DNA from: Massilia niastensis DSM 21313
GTDB lineage: Bacteria > Pseudomonadota > Gammaproteobacteria > Burkholderiales > Burkholderiaceae_D
Direction of reading: 5' to 3'
Length of the DNA: 64,000 nt
NCBI RefSeq assembly: GCF_000382345.1
Contig: NZ_KB908080.1
Span: 1-64,000 of the forward strand
The notes beneath the pieces are model-generated. The model saw only the letters and a list, made by a program, of their open reading frames with translations, was not told the origin of the DNA and did not search any database. This document shows, one piece after another, positions 1-9,222 of this stretch. How positions within the stretch are numbered: the stretch's first letter is position 1; each line of letters begins with the position of its first letter. Position numbers and translations under genes: made by a program.

Positions 1-211
1 CGAAGCATTGCTGGGCAATGTACATGCGCAGCATGCGCTCAAGACCGACCGGCGGCCGGCCACGACCATCGCCTTTCGGATAGTACGGCAGCAGCGCCGC
101 AACCAGAGTTGGCCACGGCGTTGCAGCCTCGATCTCTGCAAGGAAACGGTCGCGTCGAGTCAGCTTCTTCTTGCTGGCGTACTCAACATCGGAAAAGCTC
201 ATCTGCGTCAT
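1..211 (-). CDS. IS5-family transposase, N-terminal part (cut by window edge)
   Basis: The reverse strand from an ATG at 211 encodes 70 residues running off the left edge. It begins MTQMSFSDVEYASKKK and continues with a TRRDRFLAEIE stretch, then PWPTLVAALLPYYPKG and GRPPVGLERMLRMYIAQQ. This is the N-terminal DUF772-like helical region typical of IS5-family DDE transposases. The catalytic domain would lie outside the window, so activity cannot be judged. The element's end must lie between the start codon and about 286, next to the histidine kinase stop codon. Family assignment is by motif recognition; the IS subgroup is not determined. Confidence 0.85.
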   Translation of the reverse strand, partial: MTQMSFSDVEYASKKKLTRRDRFLAEIEAATPWPTLVAALLPYYPKGDGRGRPPVGLERMLRMYIAQQCF

Positions 212-286
212 CGATTTACTCGGAAATTGGATGCGCTATTGTGACAGCTCAGCAGATTGGCAGACGATTAAATCAGTACTTCCCTA
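212..286. mobile_element. Probable IS5-type element terminus and target junction
   Basis: The 70-odd bases between the transposase start (211) and the kinase stop codon (284-286) should hold the IS end. Read on the minus strand, the stop triplet TAG is followed by GGAAGTACTGATTTAATCG. A GGAAG-type start and a CTAA/TTAG target fit IS5-group elements, which commonly duplicate YTAR. The exact terminus cannot be fixed without the other end. Confidence 0.45.
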
Positions 287-2518
287 AGTGGCGGCGCCGG
301 CGGCGACCTGCCCCATCAGGTCGCTGAGCTGCATCGTATTGACCGGCTTGACCATGTAGTGATCGAAGCCGGCTTCCTGGGCCGCGTCGCGGTCCTGCTG
401 GCGCCCGTAGCCGGTGGCGGCGACCAGCACCGCCGACGCGGTCTGCGGCAGGCGGCGCAGGCGGCGCGCCAGTTCGTTGCCGTCCATGTCGGGCAGGCCG
501 ATGTCGAGCAGGCAGACCTGGGGCGAGAACACCCTGGCCACCTCGAGCGCATCGGTCGCGCAGTAGGCGATTTCGACCTTGTGGCCGGCCGCGCTCAGGA
601 ACAGGTTCAGGGTATGGGCCGCATCTAGGTTGTCGTCGACCACCAGCACCCGCAGCGGGGCGCCGGTCGGGCTGCTGCTGGCCACCGGCGCCGGCGGCGG
701 CGGTACGGCGTCGTGGGTGTAGCGCGGCAGGCGCACCGTGAAGGTGCTGCCCTTGCCGAGGCCCGCGCTGCACGCGCCGACGCTGCCGCCGTGCAGCTCG
801 ACCAGGCTCTTGGCCAGCGCCAGTCCCAGGCCGAGTCCGCCCTGCGAACGGTCCGGCGTGCGCTCGGCCTGCGTGAACAGGTCGAACACCCGCGCCACCA
901 GGCCCGGGTCCATGCCGATCCCGTCGTCGCTCACGCTGAGCAGGAACTCGCCGCCCTCGTCCTTCAGCTGCAGGCCGATATGACCGCCTTCGGGCGTGTA
1001 CTTGGTGGCGTTGTTGAGCAGGTTGGCGACCACCTGCACCAGGCGCTTGTGGTCGCCCTTGACGTTGGCCGGGGTGCTCGGCAGGTCCAGCACCACCTTG
1101 TGGCGGCGCGCCGTGATCAGGGGACGGATCTGCTCGGCCGCGTCGTCGACCACGTTGCGCAGGTCGAGTACCTGGGTCGACAGCGAGACCAGCCCGCGGG
1201 TGACGCGCGAGACGTCGAGCAGGTCGTCCACCAGGCTGGTCATGTGCTCGACCTGGCGCGCGATGATGGCGCAGGTCTGGGTGATCTGGGCGTTGTCCGA
1301 GTGCAGGAGCTTGAGCAGGTGGGCGCCGGTGCTGATCGGCGCCAGCGGATTGCGCAGTTCATGTGCCAGCATCGCCAGGAATTCGTCCTTGCGCTGGTCG
1401 GCCGCGCGCAGCTCGCGCTCGGCCAGGCTGCGCGCCGCTTCCTTCGTCTGCAGGGTCTCGGCCATTTCGTCGAGCGCGGCCGCCAGGCGCCCGATCTCCT
1501 CGTTGCCATACTCGATGCCGCTGCGGGCGTCCAGTTCGCCGGCGGCGATGCGGCGCGCCGTGGTCATCAGCTTGCGCACGCGCTGCACGATCAGCTTGTC
1601 GCCGGCCAGCCAGGCGGCCAGCAGCGCCAGCAGGGTGGTCGCGGCCAGGCCCATCAGCGACATCAGCTGGGCTTCGCGCGCGACTTCCGTGATGGTCTCG
1701 GTCGGCACCCCGATCGTGACCGTGTATTCGGACAGCGAGGGCGGACCGACGCGCGCGAAGGCGTGCAGGCGGTCGACGCCGTCCTCGCCGCGGATCACCA
1801 CGGCGCGCTGGTGCGAGCCGCGCATCGCTTCGCGCAGCACCGGAGGGATCTTGTGCCCGAACCAGCGCTCCGGATCCGGCCGGCGCGAGATCAGGGCGCC
1901 GGAGGCGTCGGCGGTCTCGAGGATCGAACCGGGCGGCAGGCTGATGTCGTTGACGAAGGTGTCGAGCCCGGCCAGGTCCATCGCCGCGAACACCACGGCC
2001 ACTACCTTGCCGCTACGGTCGATGACGGGGTAGGTCAGGTTGATGGTGTGCTTGCGGATCACGCGGCCGAAGATGTAGTCGCCGGCGATGAAGCGGCGCT
2101 CGGAGACGGCGCGCTTGAAATGGCGACGGTCGCCCAGGTTCACCGGATGCAGCATCGGCACCGCGCTGCAGGTGACGTCGCCGTTCATCTGGATCAGGCC
2201 GAAGTTGACATAGCCTTCGTTGCGGTCGAGTACATCGGCCAGCAGGGCGTTGCAGCGCGCGCTGTCGCCCATCAGGTCGGGCACGCTGACCAGGTCGACC
2301 AGGATCTGGCGCGCGCGCTCGATCGACTGCGCCTCGTTGGCCGCGGCCAGGCTGGTCAGGCGTTTCAGGTTCGCCTCGGAGGCGCGGATCGCGGCCTCGC
2401 GCTCGCGCAGCCCGCCCAGCACGGTGACCACGGCGATCGGCGTGATCGCCAGCGCCACCAGCAGCATCAGGCGGCTGCGCAGGCTGTTCAGGCGGAAGCG
2501 TCCGAGTATTTCGCTCAT
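284..2518 (-). CDS. Membrane hybrid sensor histidine kinase (Cache-HAMP-HisKA-HATPase-REC)
   Basis: This is a 744-residue hybrid kinase. A membrane helix at about 15-36 is followed by a periplasmic dCache-like sensor (about 40-285), a second helix (about 288-306) and HAMP (to about 360). HisKA carries the phospho-acceptor His386 in LAHELRNP. The ATPase has NNATKYTPEG, DDGIGMD and GGLGLGLALAK boxes. The C-terminal receiver has VVDD and phospho-acceptor Asp672 in LLDIGLPDMDG, with Lys in MVKPV. The start ATG overlaps the stop of the upstream aminotransferase-like gene (ATGA, 2515-2518), so the two are translationally coupled. The stop codon abuts the IS element; the receiver looks complete, so the protein is probably intact. 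Ligand and partner are unknown, and no separate response regulator is adjacent. Confidence 0.93.
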   Translation of the reverse strand: MSEILGRFRLNSLRSRLMLLVALAITPIAVVTVLGGLREREAAIRASEANLKRLTSLAAANEAQSIERARQILVDLVSVPDLMGDSARCNALLADVLDRNEGYVNFGLIQMNGDVTCSAVPMLHPVNLGDRRHFKRAVSERRFIAGDYIFGRVIRKHTINLTYPVIDRSGKVVAVVFAAMDLAGLDTFVNDISLPPGSILETADASGALISRRPDPERWFGHKIPPVLREAMRGSHQRAVVIRGEDGVDRLHAFARVGPPSLSEYTVTIGVPTETITEVAREAQLMSLMGLAATTLLALLAAWLAGDKLIVQRVRKLMTTARRIAAGELDARSGIEYGNEEIGRLAAALDEMAETLQTKEAARSLAERELRAADQRKDEFLAMLAHELRNPLAPISTGAHLLKLLHSDNAQITQTCAIIARQVEHMTSLVDDLLDVSRVTRGLVSLSTQVLDLRNVVDDAAEQIRPLITARRHKVVLDLPSTPANVKGDHKRLVQVVANLLNNATKYTPEGGHIGLQLKDEGGEFLLSVSDDGIGMDPGLVARVFDLFTQAERTPDRSQGGLGLGLALAKSLVELHGGSVGACSAGLGKGSTFTVRLPRYTHDAVPPPPAPVASSSPTGAPLRVLVVDDNLDAAHTLNLFLSAAGHKVEIAYCATDALEVARVFSPQVCLLDIGLPDMDGNELARRLRRLPQTASAVLVAATGYGRQQDRDAAQEAGFDHYMVKPVNTMQLSDLMGQVAAGAAT

Positions 2519-3675
2519 TGTCGCACCAGACGCTGGTAGCGGTCGCCGAAGGCGACGATGCGGCGCGCTCCCTCGAGCAGGGTCGCGTTGTCGCCGGAGA
2601 TGTAGCCGAGCCGGATGAAGCCCGGCATGCCGAGCGCCTCGCCCGGCATCAGCGCCACCTTCTCCTGCTCCAGCAGCGCTTCCGCGAAGGCCAGCGTGTC
2701 ATGGGTGAGCGCGCGCACGTCGGCCCACAGGTAAGGGCCGGAATGCGGCGCCGGGATGGCGATCCAGGGCACGCCGGCGAAGCTGCGCACGACCAGGTCG
2801 CGGCGCGCGCGGTAATCGTCCAGCATCCCGGCCGGCGCGCCGGCGGCGAAGGCGGCCACCGCCGCCACCTGCGACAGGTGCGGCGCGGCCGCCGTGATCG
2901 GGCCCTGCAGGGTCTGCATCGCCTGCGAGAGCGGCGCGGGGGCCAGCGCGAACCCCACCCGCCAGCCCATCATCGCATAGCTCTGCGAGGCGGAGAACAG
3001 CGTGACCACGCCCACCGAGCGCCAGTCGCACAGCGCCGCCAGGCTGGTGTGGAAGCCTTCGAAGATCAGGTGTTCGTAGCTTTCGTCGACGATCACATGG
3101 CTGCCGCGCCGCTCCGCCCAGTCGCGCACGTGTTCGAGTTCCGTGCGGGTGTAGACCTTGCCGGTCGGGTTGTGCGGATTGTTGAGGACCAGGACCTTGA
3201 CCGGACCGAGCGCATCCAGCGCGGCCGGGGTGAGGGTGTCCGGCAGGTCGGCCAGGACCACCTCCAGCCCGAGCAGTTCGGCGCTGGCCAGGTAGGCGGG
3301 CCAGGTGGGACGGAACACGGCGATCCTGTCGCCCGGGTCGGTCATCGCGTACAGCGCCTGGAAATACGCCTGCTTGGCGCCATTCGTCACGACGATGTCG
3401 TCGGCGCCGGCCTCGATCCCGTTCTGGCTGCGCAGCTTGGCGCACAGCGCCTCGCGCACCTGCAGGGCGCCGCCGATGTCGGTGTAGGGCATGGTGCGTT
3501 CGCGCTCGATGGCGCCGGCGACGGCGTCGAGCACGGCGGGCGGGGCGGGGAAATGGGAGATGGCGATCGAAAAATCGATGACGCATTCACCGGCATGGCG
3601 CAGCGCTTCGGCGCGCGCATGCATGGCCGTGGTGGCCAGCGGGCGGGCATTCGCGATCCGGTCTGAGATTTTCAT
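2515..3675 (-). CDS. Class I/II aminotransferase-fold protein lacking the PLP lysine
   Basis: A 386-residue fold-type I (AspC-like) protein. Conserved landmarks are present in order: TNGAKQAYFQAL (phosphate region), NNPHNPTGK, VDESYE (the Asp that pairs with the PLP nitrogen), GWRVGF, and the C-terminal substrate Arg in FIRLGYIS. In the Schiff-base segment, where the family has S-x-S-K-x-[FY]-[AG]-M-x-G-W-R, this protein reads SASQSYAMMGWR: codon 231 (2983-2985) is CAG, Gln instead of Lys. With no neighbouring lysine to substitute, ordinary transamination should be abolished. I start at 3675 (MKISDRIAN), where the family homology begins; an upstream in-frame start at 3732 only adds unrelated residues. 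Its stop overlaps the start of the hybrid kinase. It may be a ligand-binding or regulatory relic rather than an enzyme. Confidence 0.85.
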   Translation of the reverse strand: MKISDRIANARPLATTAMHARAEALRHAGECVIDFSIAISHFPAPPAVLDAVAGAIERERTMPYTDIGGALQVREALCAKLRSQNGIEAGADDIVVTNGAKQAYFQALYAMTDPGDRIAVFRPTWPAYLASAELLGLEVVLADLPDTLTPAALDALGPVKVLVLNNPHNPTGKVYTRTELEHVRDWAERRGSHVIVDESYEHLIFEGFHTSLAALCDWRSVGVVTLFSASQSYAMMGWRVGFALAPAPLSQAMQTLQGPITAAAPHLSQVAAVAAFAAGAPAGMLDDYRARRDLVVRSFAGVPWIAIPAPHSGPYLWADVRALTHDTLAFAEALLEQEKVALMPGEALGMPGFIRLGYISGDNATLLEGARRIVAFGDRYQRLVRQ

Positions 3676-3873
3676 CAAGGTTGGCGATATATGCAGGATG
3701 GTTAGCCACTGCACGGGACCGGTCCTGTGCAAACTGATTTCCCGATTGTACTAAATATTCACCATGCAGAAGGCCGGACCGCCAACCGTGTGCGCCAATA
3801 GTTGACACCTCAACTATCTGCGCATGTAATATACGCGCAACATCAATACGCGACAGCGGTCATGGGAGCGGAA
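3676..3873. promoter_or_regulatory. Divergent promoter region between aminotransferase-like gene and aryl-CoA operon
   Basis: This is a 198-bp divergent intergenic region. On the plus strand TTGACA (3802-3807) is a perfect -35. TGTAAT (3825-3830, spacer 17) or TAATAT (3827-3832, spacer 19) can serve as -10. On the minus strand TACAAT (3750-3745) is a good -10 but no convincing -35 accompanies it. The SD for the operon (GGAGCGG) is just upstream of ATG 3874. Confidence 0.6.
3799..3816. promoter_or_regulatory. Perfect 18-bp palindrome overlapping the -35: likely repressor operator
   Basis: TAGTTGA-CACC-TCAACTA is a perfect inverted repeat of 7-bp arms. It contains the TTGACA -35 hexamer of the aryl-CoA operon, so a bound dimer would block RNA polymerase. 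Size and position fit a MarR- or TetR-type operator. Related CoA-dependent aromatic clusters often carry a MarR regulator, but none is encoded nearby in this window. Confidence 0.65.
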
Positions 3874-6258
3874 ATGAACATCGTGTGCGTGGGCGGCGGC
3901 CCGGCCGGCCTGTACTTCGGACTGCTGATGAAAAAACGCCATCCGGGCTGCGCCGTGACCGTGATCGAGCGCAACCGCGCCAGCGATACTTTCGGCTGGG
4001 GTGTGGTTTTTTCGGATCAAACCCTGGGCCACCTGGCGCTGGCGGACGAGCCGAGCGCGCGCGCGATCTTGCAGTCGTTCAATCACTGGGACGCGATCGA
4101 CGTGCACTTCAAGGGCCGCACCGTCACCTCGAACGGCCACGGCTTCTGCGGGATCGCGCGCAAGCGCCTGCTGAACATCCTGCAGGAGCGTGGCCGCGAG
4201 CTCGGCGTGGAACTGGTGTTCGAGACCGAGGTGCGCGACGTCGGGGAACTCGCGCGCCGCTACAACGCCGACCTGGTGGTCGCCTGCGACGGCGTCAACA
4301 GCGCCATCCGCAACCGCCACGCCCAGGTGTTCCAGCCCGAAGTCGAGCCGCGCCATTGCCGCTTCGTGTGGCTGGGCACGCGCAAGCGCTTCGAGGCCTT
4401 CACCTTCGCCTTCGTGGAGACGGAACACGGCTGGTTCCAGGCCCACGCCTACCAGTACGACGGCGACACCTCGACCTTCATCATCGAGACCCCGGAACAG
4501 ACCTGGCGCGCCGCCGGACTGGAAGAGATGGACCAGCAGCAGGCGCTGGCCTGGTGCGAGCGCCTGTTCGCGCCCTGGCTGGACGGCCAGCCGCTGATGG
4601 CGAATACCGCCCACCTGCGCGGCTCGGCGATGTGGATCCGCTTCCCGCGCCTGGCCTGCCGCGAATGGGTCCACTGGGTCGATGTGGAGGAGCGCCGGGT
4701 GCCCGTGGTGCTGATGGGCGACGCCGCCCATAGCGCGCATTTCTCGATCGGGTCCGGCACCAAGCTGGCGCTGGAAGACGCGATCGAACTGGCGCGCGTG
4801 GTGGGCGAGGGCGATGCGGACCTGGGCGCCGCGCTGGCGCGCTACCAGGACCTCCGCATGGTCGAGGTGCTCAAGCTGCAGAGCGCCGCGCGCAACTCGA
4901 TGGAATGGTTCGAGAACGTGGCCCGCTACAGCGCGCTGGAGGCCGAGCAGTTCGCCTATTCGCTGCTGACCCGCAGCCAGCGCCTGTCGCACGAGAACCT
5001 GCGCCTGCGCGATCCCGGCTATGTCGAGGGCTTCGAGCGCTGGTTCGCCGCGCGCGCGGCCGGCCAGGCCGGGCTGCCCGACCCGGGGCAGGCCGTGCCG
5101 CCGATGTTTACGCCCTACCGGGTGCGCGGCGTGCTGCTGAAGAACCGGGTGGTGGTCTCGCCCATGGCCCAGTATTCGGCGGTGGACGGCGAAGTCGGCG
5201 ACTTCCACCTGGCGCACCTGGGCGCGCGCGCCCTGGGCGGGGCGGCGCTGGTGATGGCCGAGATGACCTGCGTCTCGGCCGACGCCCGCATCACGCCCGG
5301 CTGCCCGGGCCTGTACACGGCGGCGCATACCGCGGCGTGGAAGCGCATCGTCGATTTCGTGCACGGTGCGAGCGACGCGAAGATCGGCATCCAGCTCGGC
5401 CATGCCGGCGCCAAGGGTTCCACGCGCGTGGCCTGGGAAGGCATCGACCTGCCGCTCCAGAAGGATAACTGGCCGCTGCTGGCGGCGTCCAGCCAGCAGT
5501 ACATCGAGGGCGTATCGCAGGTCGCGCGCGAGGCCAGCCTGGACGACCTGGAGCGCATCAGGCAGGACTTCGTGCGCGCCGCCCGCGCCGCGGGCGACGC
5601 CGGCTTCGACTGGCTGGAACTGCACTGCGCCCACGGCTACCTGCTCTCCAGCTTCATCTCGCCGCTGACCAACCGGCGTCGCGACGCCTACGGCGGCAGC
5701 CTGGAAAACCGCTGCCGCTACCCGCTCGAGGTGTTCGCGGCGGTGCGCGCGGCGTGGCCCCCGGAACGTCCGATCAGCGTGCGGGTATCCAGCCACGACT
5801 GGGTCGAGGGCGGCCTGACGCCGGCCGACGCGGTCGAGGTGGCGCGCCTGTTCCGCGCGGCCGGCGCCGACATGATCGACTGTTCTTCGGGCCAGGTCAG
5901 CAAGCTGGAAAAGCCGGTGTTCGGGCGCATGTTCCAGACCCCGTTTTCCGACCGCATCCGCAACGAAGCCGGCATCGCGACCATCGCGGTCGGCTCGATC
6001 TACGAGGCCGACCACGTGAACGGCATCATCGCCGCCGGGCGCGCCGACCTGTGCGCGGTGGCGCGTCCGCACCTCGCGAACCCGGCCTGGACCCTGCTCG
6101 AAGCCGCGCGCATCGGCTACACCGCCATCGCCTGGCCGCCCCAGTACCGCGCCGGCAAGCTGCAACTCGAACGCAACCTCGAGCGCGAACGCGCCCTGCA
6201 GGCCGCCAGCGCCGGCCTGTCGCCGCAGCAGGCGGCGGCGCGCCTGCTCGAGGGCTGA
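3874..6258 (+). CDS. Bifunctional aryl-CoA FAD monooxygenase / old-yellow-enzyme oxidoreductase (salicylyl-CoA 5-hydroxylase / 2-aminobenzoyl-CoA monooxygenase-reductase type)
   Basis: A 794-residue fusion. Residues 1 to about 400 are a flavin monooxygenase: [10 protein letters not shown] at the N-terminus, the [13 protein letters not shown] motif, and [16 protein letters not shown], the FAD-ribityl GD motif. Residues about 405-770 are an NADH:flavin oxidoreductase (OYE) barrel: [35 protein letters not shown] and [18 protein letters not shown]. This architecture is known from Azoarcus 2-aminobenzoyl-CoA monooxygenase/reductase and from proteins annotated as salicylyl-CoA 5-hydroxylase. It dearomatises or hydroxylates an aryl-CoA thioester. 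The true substrate, anthraniloyl- or salicylyl-CoA, cannot be told from sequence. Start 4 bases after a GGAGCGG SD. First gene of a four-gene operon. Confidence 0.9.
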   Translation: MNIVCVGGGPAGLYFGLLMKKRHPGCAVTVIERNRASDTFGWGVVFSDQTLGHLALADEPSARAILQSFNHWDAIDVHFKGRTVTSNGHGFCGIARKRLLNILQERGRELGVELVFETEVRDVGELARRYNADLVVACDGVNSAIRNRHAQVFQPEVEPRHCRFVWLGTRKRFEAFTFAFVETEHGWFQAHAYQYDGDTSTFIIETPEQTWRAAGLEEMDQQQALAWCERLFAPWLDGQPLMANTAHLRGSAMWIRFPRLACREWVHWVDVEERRVPVVLMGDAAHSAHFSIGSGTKLALEDAIELARVVGEGDADLGAALARYQDLRMVEVLKLQSAARNSMEWFENVARYSALEAEQFAYSLLTRSQRLSHENLRLRDPGYVEGFERWFAARAAGQAGLPDPGQAVPPMFTPYRVRGVLLKNRVVVSPMAQYSAVDGEVGDFHLAHLGARALGGAALVMAEMTCVSADARITPGCPGLYTAAHTAAWKRIVDFVHGASDAKIGIQLGHAGAKGSTRVAWEGIDLPLQKDNWPLLAASSQQYIEGVSQVAREASLDDLERIRQDFVRAARAAGDAGFDWLELHCAHGYLLSSFISPLTNRRRDAYGGSLENRCRYPLEVFAAVRAAWPPERPISVRVSSHDWVEGGLTPADAVEVARLFRAAGADMIDCSSGQVSKLEKPVFGRMFQTPFSDRIRNEAGIATIAVGSIYEADHVNGIIAAGRADLCAVARPHLANPAWTLLEAARIGYTAIAWPPQYRAGKLQLERNLERERALQAASAGLSPQQAAARLLEG

Positions 6259-6282
6259 CACCAACACTGACAGGAGCCATCC

Positions 6283-7136
<854 letters not shown>

Positions 7137-7137
<1 letters not shown>

Positions 7138-8327
7138 TGAACCGGCACGCATACCTGGACTGGCCTTTTTTCGAGGAACGCCACGTCGCGCTGGCGCGCG
7201 AGCTCGACTGCTGGGCGGCGATCCACCTGCATGACCCGCACGGCAAGGACGTCGACGCCGCCTGCCGTGCGCTGGTGGCGCAACTGGGCGAGGCCGGCTG
7301 GCTGCGCCACGCGGTCGGCGGCAGCGAATACGGCGGCGCCGCCGACACCATCGACACCCGCGCGATCTGCCTGGCGCGCGAGATGCTGGCGCGCCACGCC
7401 GGCCTGGCCGACTTCGCGTTCGCGATGCAGGGGCTGGGCAGCGGCGCGATCTCGCTGTTCGGCACGCGCGAGCAGAAGGGGCGCTACCTGGCGCGGGTGG
7501 CGCAAGGGGCCGCGATCGCGGCCTTCGCGCTGTCCGAGCCGCAGGCCGGTTCCGACGTGGCGGCGCTGCAGTGCGCGGCGCGGCGCGACGGCGACGGCTG
7601 GGTGCTGGACGGCGAGAAGACCTGGATCTCGAACGGCGGCATCGCCGACTTCTACGTGGTGTTCGCGCGCACCGGCGACGGCGGCGGCGAGGGCGGGCGC
7701 GGTGCGCGCGGCATCTCGGCCTTCATCGTCGACGCCGGCACGCCGGGCTTCGAGATCGCCGAGCGCATCGAGGTGATCGCGCCGCATCCGCTGGCGCGCC
7801 TGCGCTTCACCGGGTGCCGCGTGGGCGCGGAGCGCATGATCGGCGAGGAAGGGCAGGGTTTCAAGGTGGCGATGGCCACGCTCGACGTGTTCCGCACCTC
7901 GGTGGCGGCGGCCGCGCTGGGATTCGCGCGGCGCGCGCTGGACGAGGCGCTGGCGCATGCCCAGGCGCGCCCGATGTTCGGCAAGACCCTGGCCGACTTC
8001 CAGCTGACCCAGGCCCGGCTGGCCCAGATGGCGACCGACATCGACGCCGCGGCGCTGCTGACCTACCGGGCCGCGTGGATGCGCGACCAGGGACGGCGCG
8101 TGACCAAGGAAGCGGCGATGGCCAAGCTGGCGGCGACCGAGTCGGCCCAGCGCGTGATCGACGGCGCGGTCCAGCTGTTCGGCGGTCTCGGCGTGGCCAG
8201 CGGCCAGGTGGTCGAGTCCCTGTACCGCGAAATCCGCGCGCTGCGCATCTACGAGGGGGCGAGCGAAGTGCAGCTCCTGATCATCGCGCGCGAACTGCTG
8301 GCGGACGCGCGCCCGGGGGCGGCATGA
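7137..8327 (+). CDS. Acyl-CoA dehydrogenase (aryl-CoA operon)
   Basis: A 396-residue FAD acyl-CoA dehydrogenase of normal length. It shows [15 protein letters not shown] (FAD/substrate signature), the [22 protein letters not shown] strand, and the C-terminal [34 protein letters not shown] signature, whose Glu in the YEGASE box is the usual position of the catalytic base. ATG 7137 shares a base with the preceding stop (TGATG), so translation is coupled; the TTG three bases earlier is not needed. It probably performs the dehydrogenation step in beta-oxidation-like degradation of the dearomatised CoA ester. Confidence 0.92.
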
Positions 8328-8338
8328 GGGAGGACGGC

Positions 8339-8731
8339 ATGGAATTCCTGCAACCGCCCGGCTGGCCGCGTCCGAAGGGCTATTCGAACGGCGTCGCCGC
8401 GCGCGGCCGCCAGGTCTACGTCAGCGGCATGGTCGGCTGGGACGCCGACGGCCAGTTCCGCAGCGACGATTTCGTCGACCAGGCGCGCCAGGCGCTGGCC
8501 AACATCGTGGCGGTGCTGCGTGAAGCCGGGGCCGGTCCCGAGCACATCGTGCGCATGACCTGGTATGTGCTCGACCGGCGCGAATACCTGGAGGCCGGCG
8601 CAGCCCTGGGCGCGGCCTACCGCGAGCTGATCGGGCGCCATTACCCGGCCATGAGCGCGGTCCAGGTGTCGGCCCTGATGGAAGAGCGCGCGCGGGTGGA
8701 AATCGAGGTCACGGCGGTGCTGCCCGACTGA
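8339..8731 (+). CDS. RidA (YjgF/YER057c/UK114) family protein
   Basis: A 130-residue RidA-family protein: GYSNGVAARGRQVYVSGMVGWD at the start, QARQALANIVAVLREAG helix, and the C-terminal ERARVEIEVTAVL strand. The catalytic-type Arg of canonical enamine deaminases (usually in an xCRxE/EIE context) appears as RVEIE. I start at ATG 8339, which has GGGAGG five bases upstream; ATG 8324 would overlap the acyl-CoA dehydrogenase stop but has no better SD. RidA members recur in CoA-dependent aminobenzoate clusters, where hydrolysis of an enamine or imine intermediate would make sense. That supports, but does not prove, an aminobenzoyl-CoA substrate. Confidence 0.88.
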   Translation: MEFLQPPGWPRPKGYSNGVAARGRQVYVSGMVGWDADGQFRSDDFVDQARQALANIVAVLREAGAGPEHIVRMTWYVLDRREYLEAGAALGAAYRELIGRHYPAMSAVQVSALMEERARVEIEVTAVLPD

Positions 8732-8788
8732 GCGCCGGATCCGGTGTTTTCTGGTAGGCTGGTGACATCCGATCCGAAGGAGGACCCC

Positions 8789-9112
8789 ATGAGCGAACAG
8801 ATTGTACGTGTCGTCGACTTCGCCATTGTCGACCAGTTGCGCACCGACCTGCTGTCGGTAGGGGTCGAACGCGACCATATCGAGATGTGCGCGCCGGACG
8901 ACGAGGCCGGCCCGGTGCAGGCCAACTTCACGGTGGGCGACGATCCCAAGGTGAAGGGCGGCACCGATTACAACGACGTCTACCGGCCCTCGGGCCAGCA
9001 GCATAGCCCTTGCCTGGTCACGGTCGATACCAGCGATGACCGCCAGCGTGACCAGGTGCTGGCGATCCTAGAACGCTACGGCGCCAAGGACTGGAGCTCG
9101 GTACGACATTAG
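8789..9112 (+). CDS. Small conserved protein, general-stress (YflT-like) type
   Basis: A 107-residue soluble protein with SD GGAGG before ATG 8789. The layout is strand-helix-strand: QIVRVVDFAIVDQLRTDLLSVGV, then an acidic linker with PDDEAG, then SPCLVTVDTSDDRQRDQVLAILERYGAKD. The last block is a beta-alpha unit seen in stress proteins of the YflT/YsnF N-terminal family, where it handles a self-interaction domain. I see no catalytic motif. The assignment is a resemblance only. Confidence 0.6.
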   Translation: MSEQIVRVVDFAIVDQLRTDLLSVGVERDHIEMCAPDDEAGPVQANFTVGDDPKVKGGTDYNDVYRPSGQQHSPCLVTVDTSDDRQRDQVLAILERYGAKDWSSVRH

Positions 9113-9222
9113 TAGGGTGGGCGGATTCCGCCCACGCGGTGATTGTTGACGTCGGCAGGTCACGGTCGCGCCGATCAAACGCCCGTTGAACGCGTAGGCA
9201 GCACAGCTGCCTACCCTACTAA
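9112..9222. repeat. Intergenic palindromic repeat between convergent genes
   Basis: A 110-bp spacer bounded by AGTAGGGT (left) and ACCCTACT (right) in inverted orientation. It contains GTGGGCGGATTCCGCCCAC, itself a hairpin, and GGCAGCACAGCTGCC, a second hairpin. The right arm supplies the stop codon of the minus-strand molybdenum hydroxylase gene (9219-9221). A related fragment, GCCGCCCACCCTACCG, occurs near 37595-37612, so this looks like a dispersed REP/BIME-like sequence of the genome. Confidence 0.65.

Noticed and set aside
713-2539. 608-residue plus-strand open frame antisense to the hybrid kinase
   Set aside because: High-GC artefact, composition of Ala/Arg/Gln/His only, no domain, while the opposite strand is a clear kinase.
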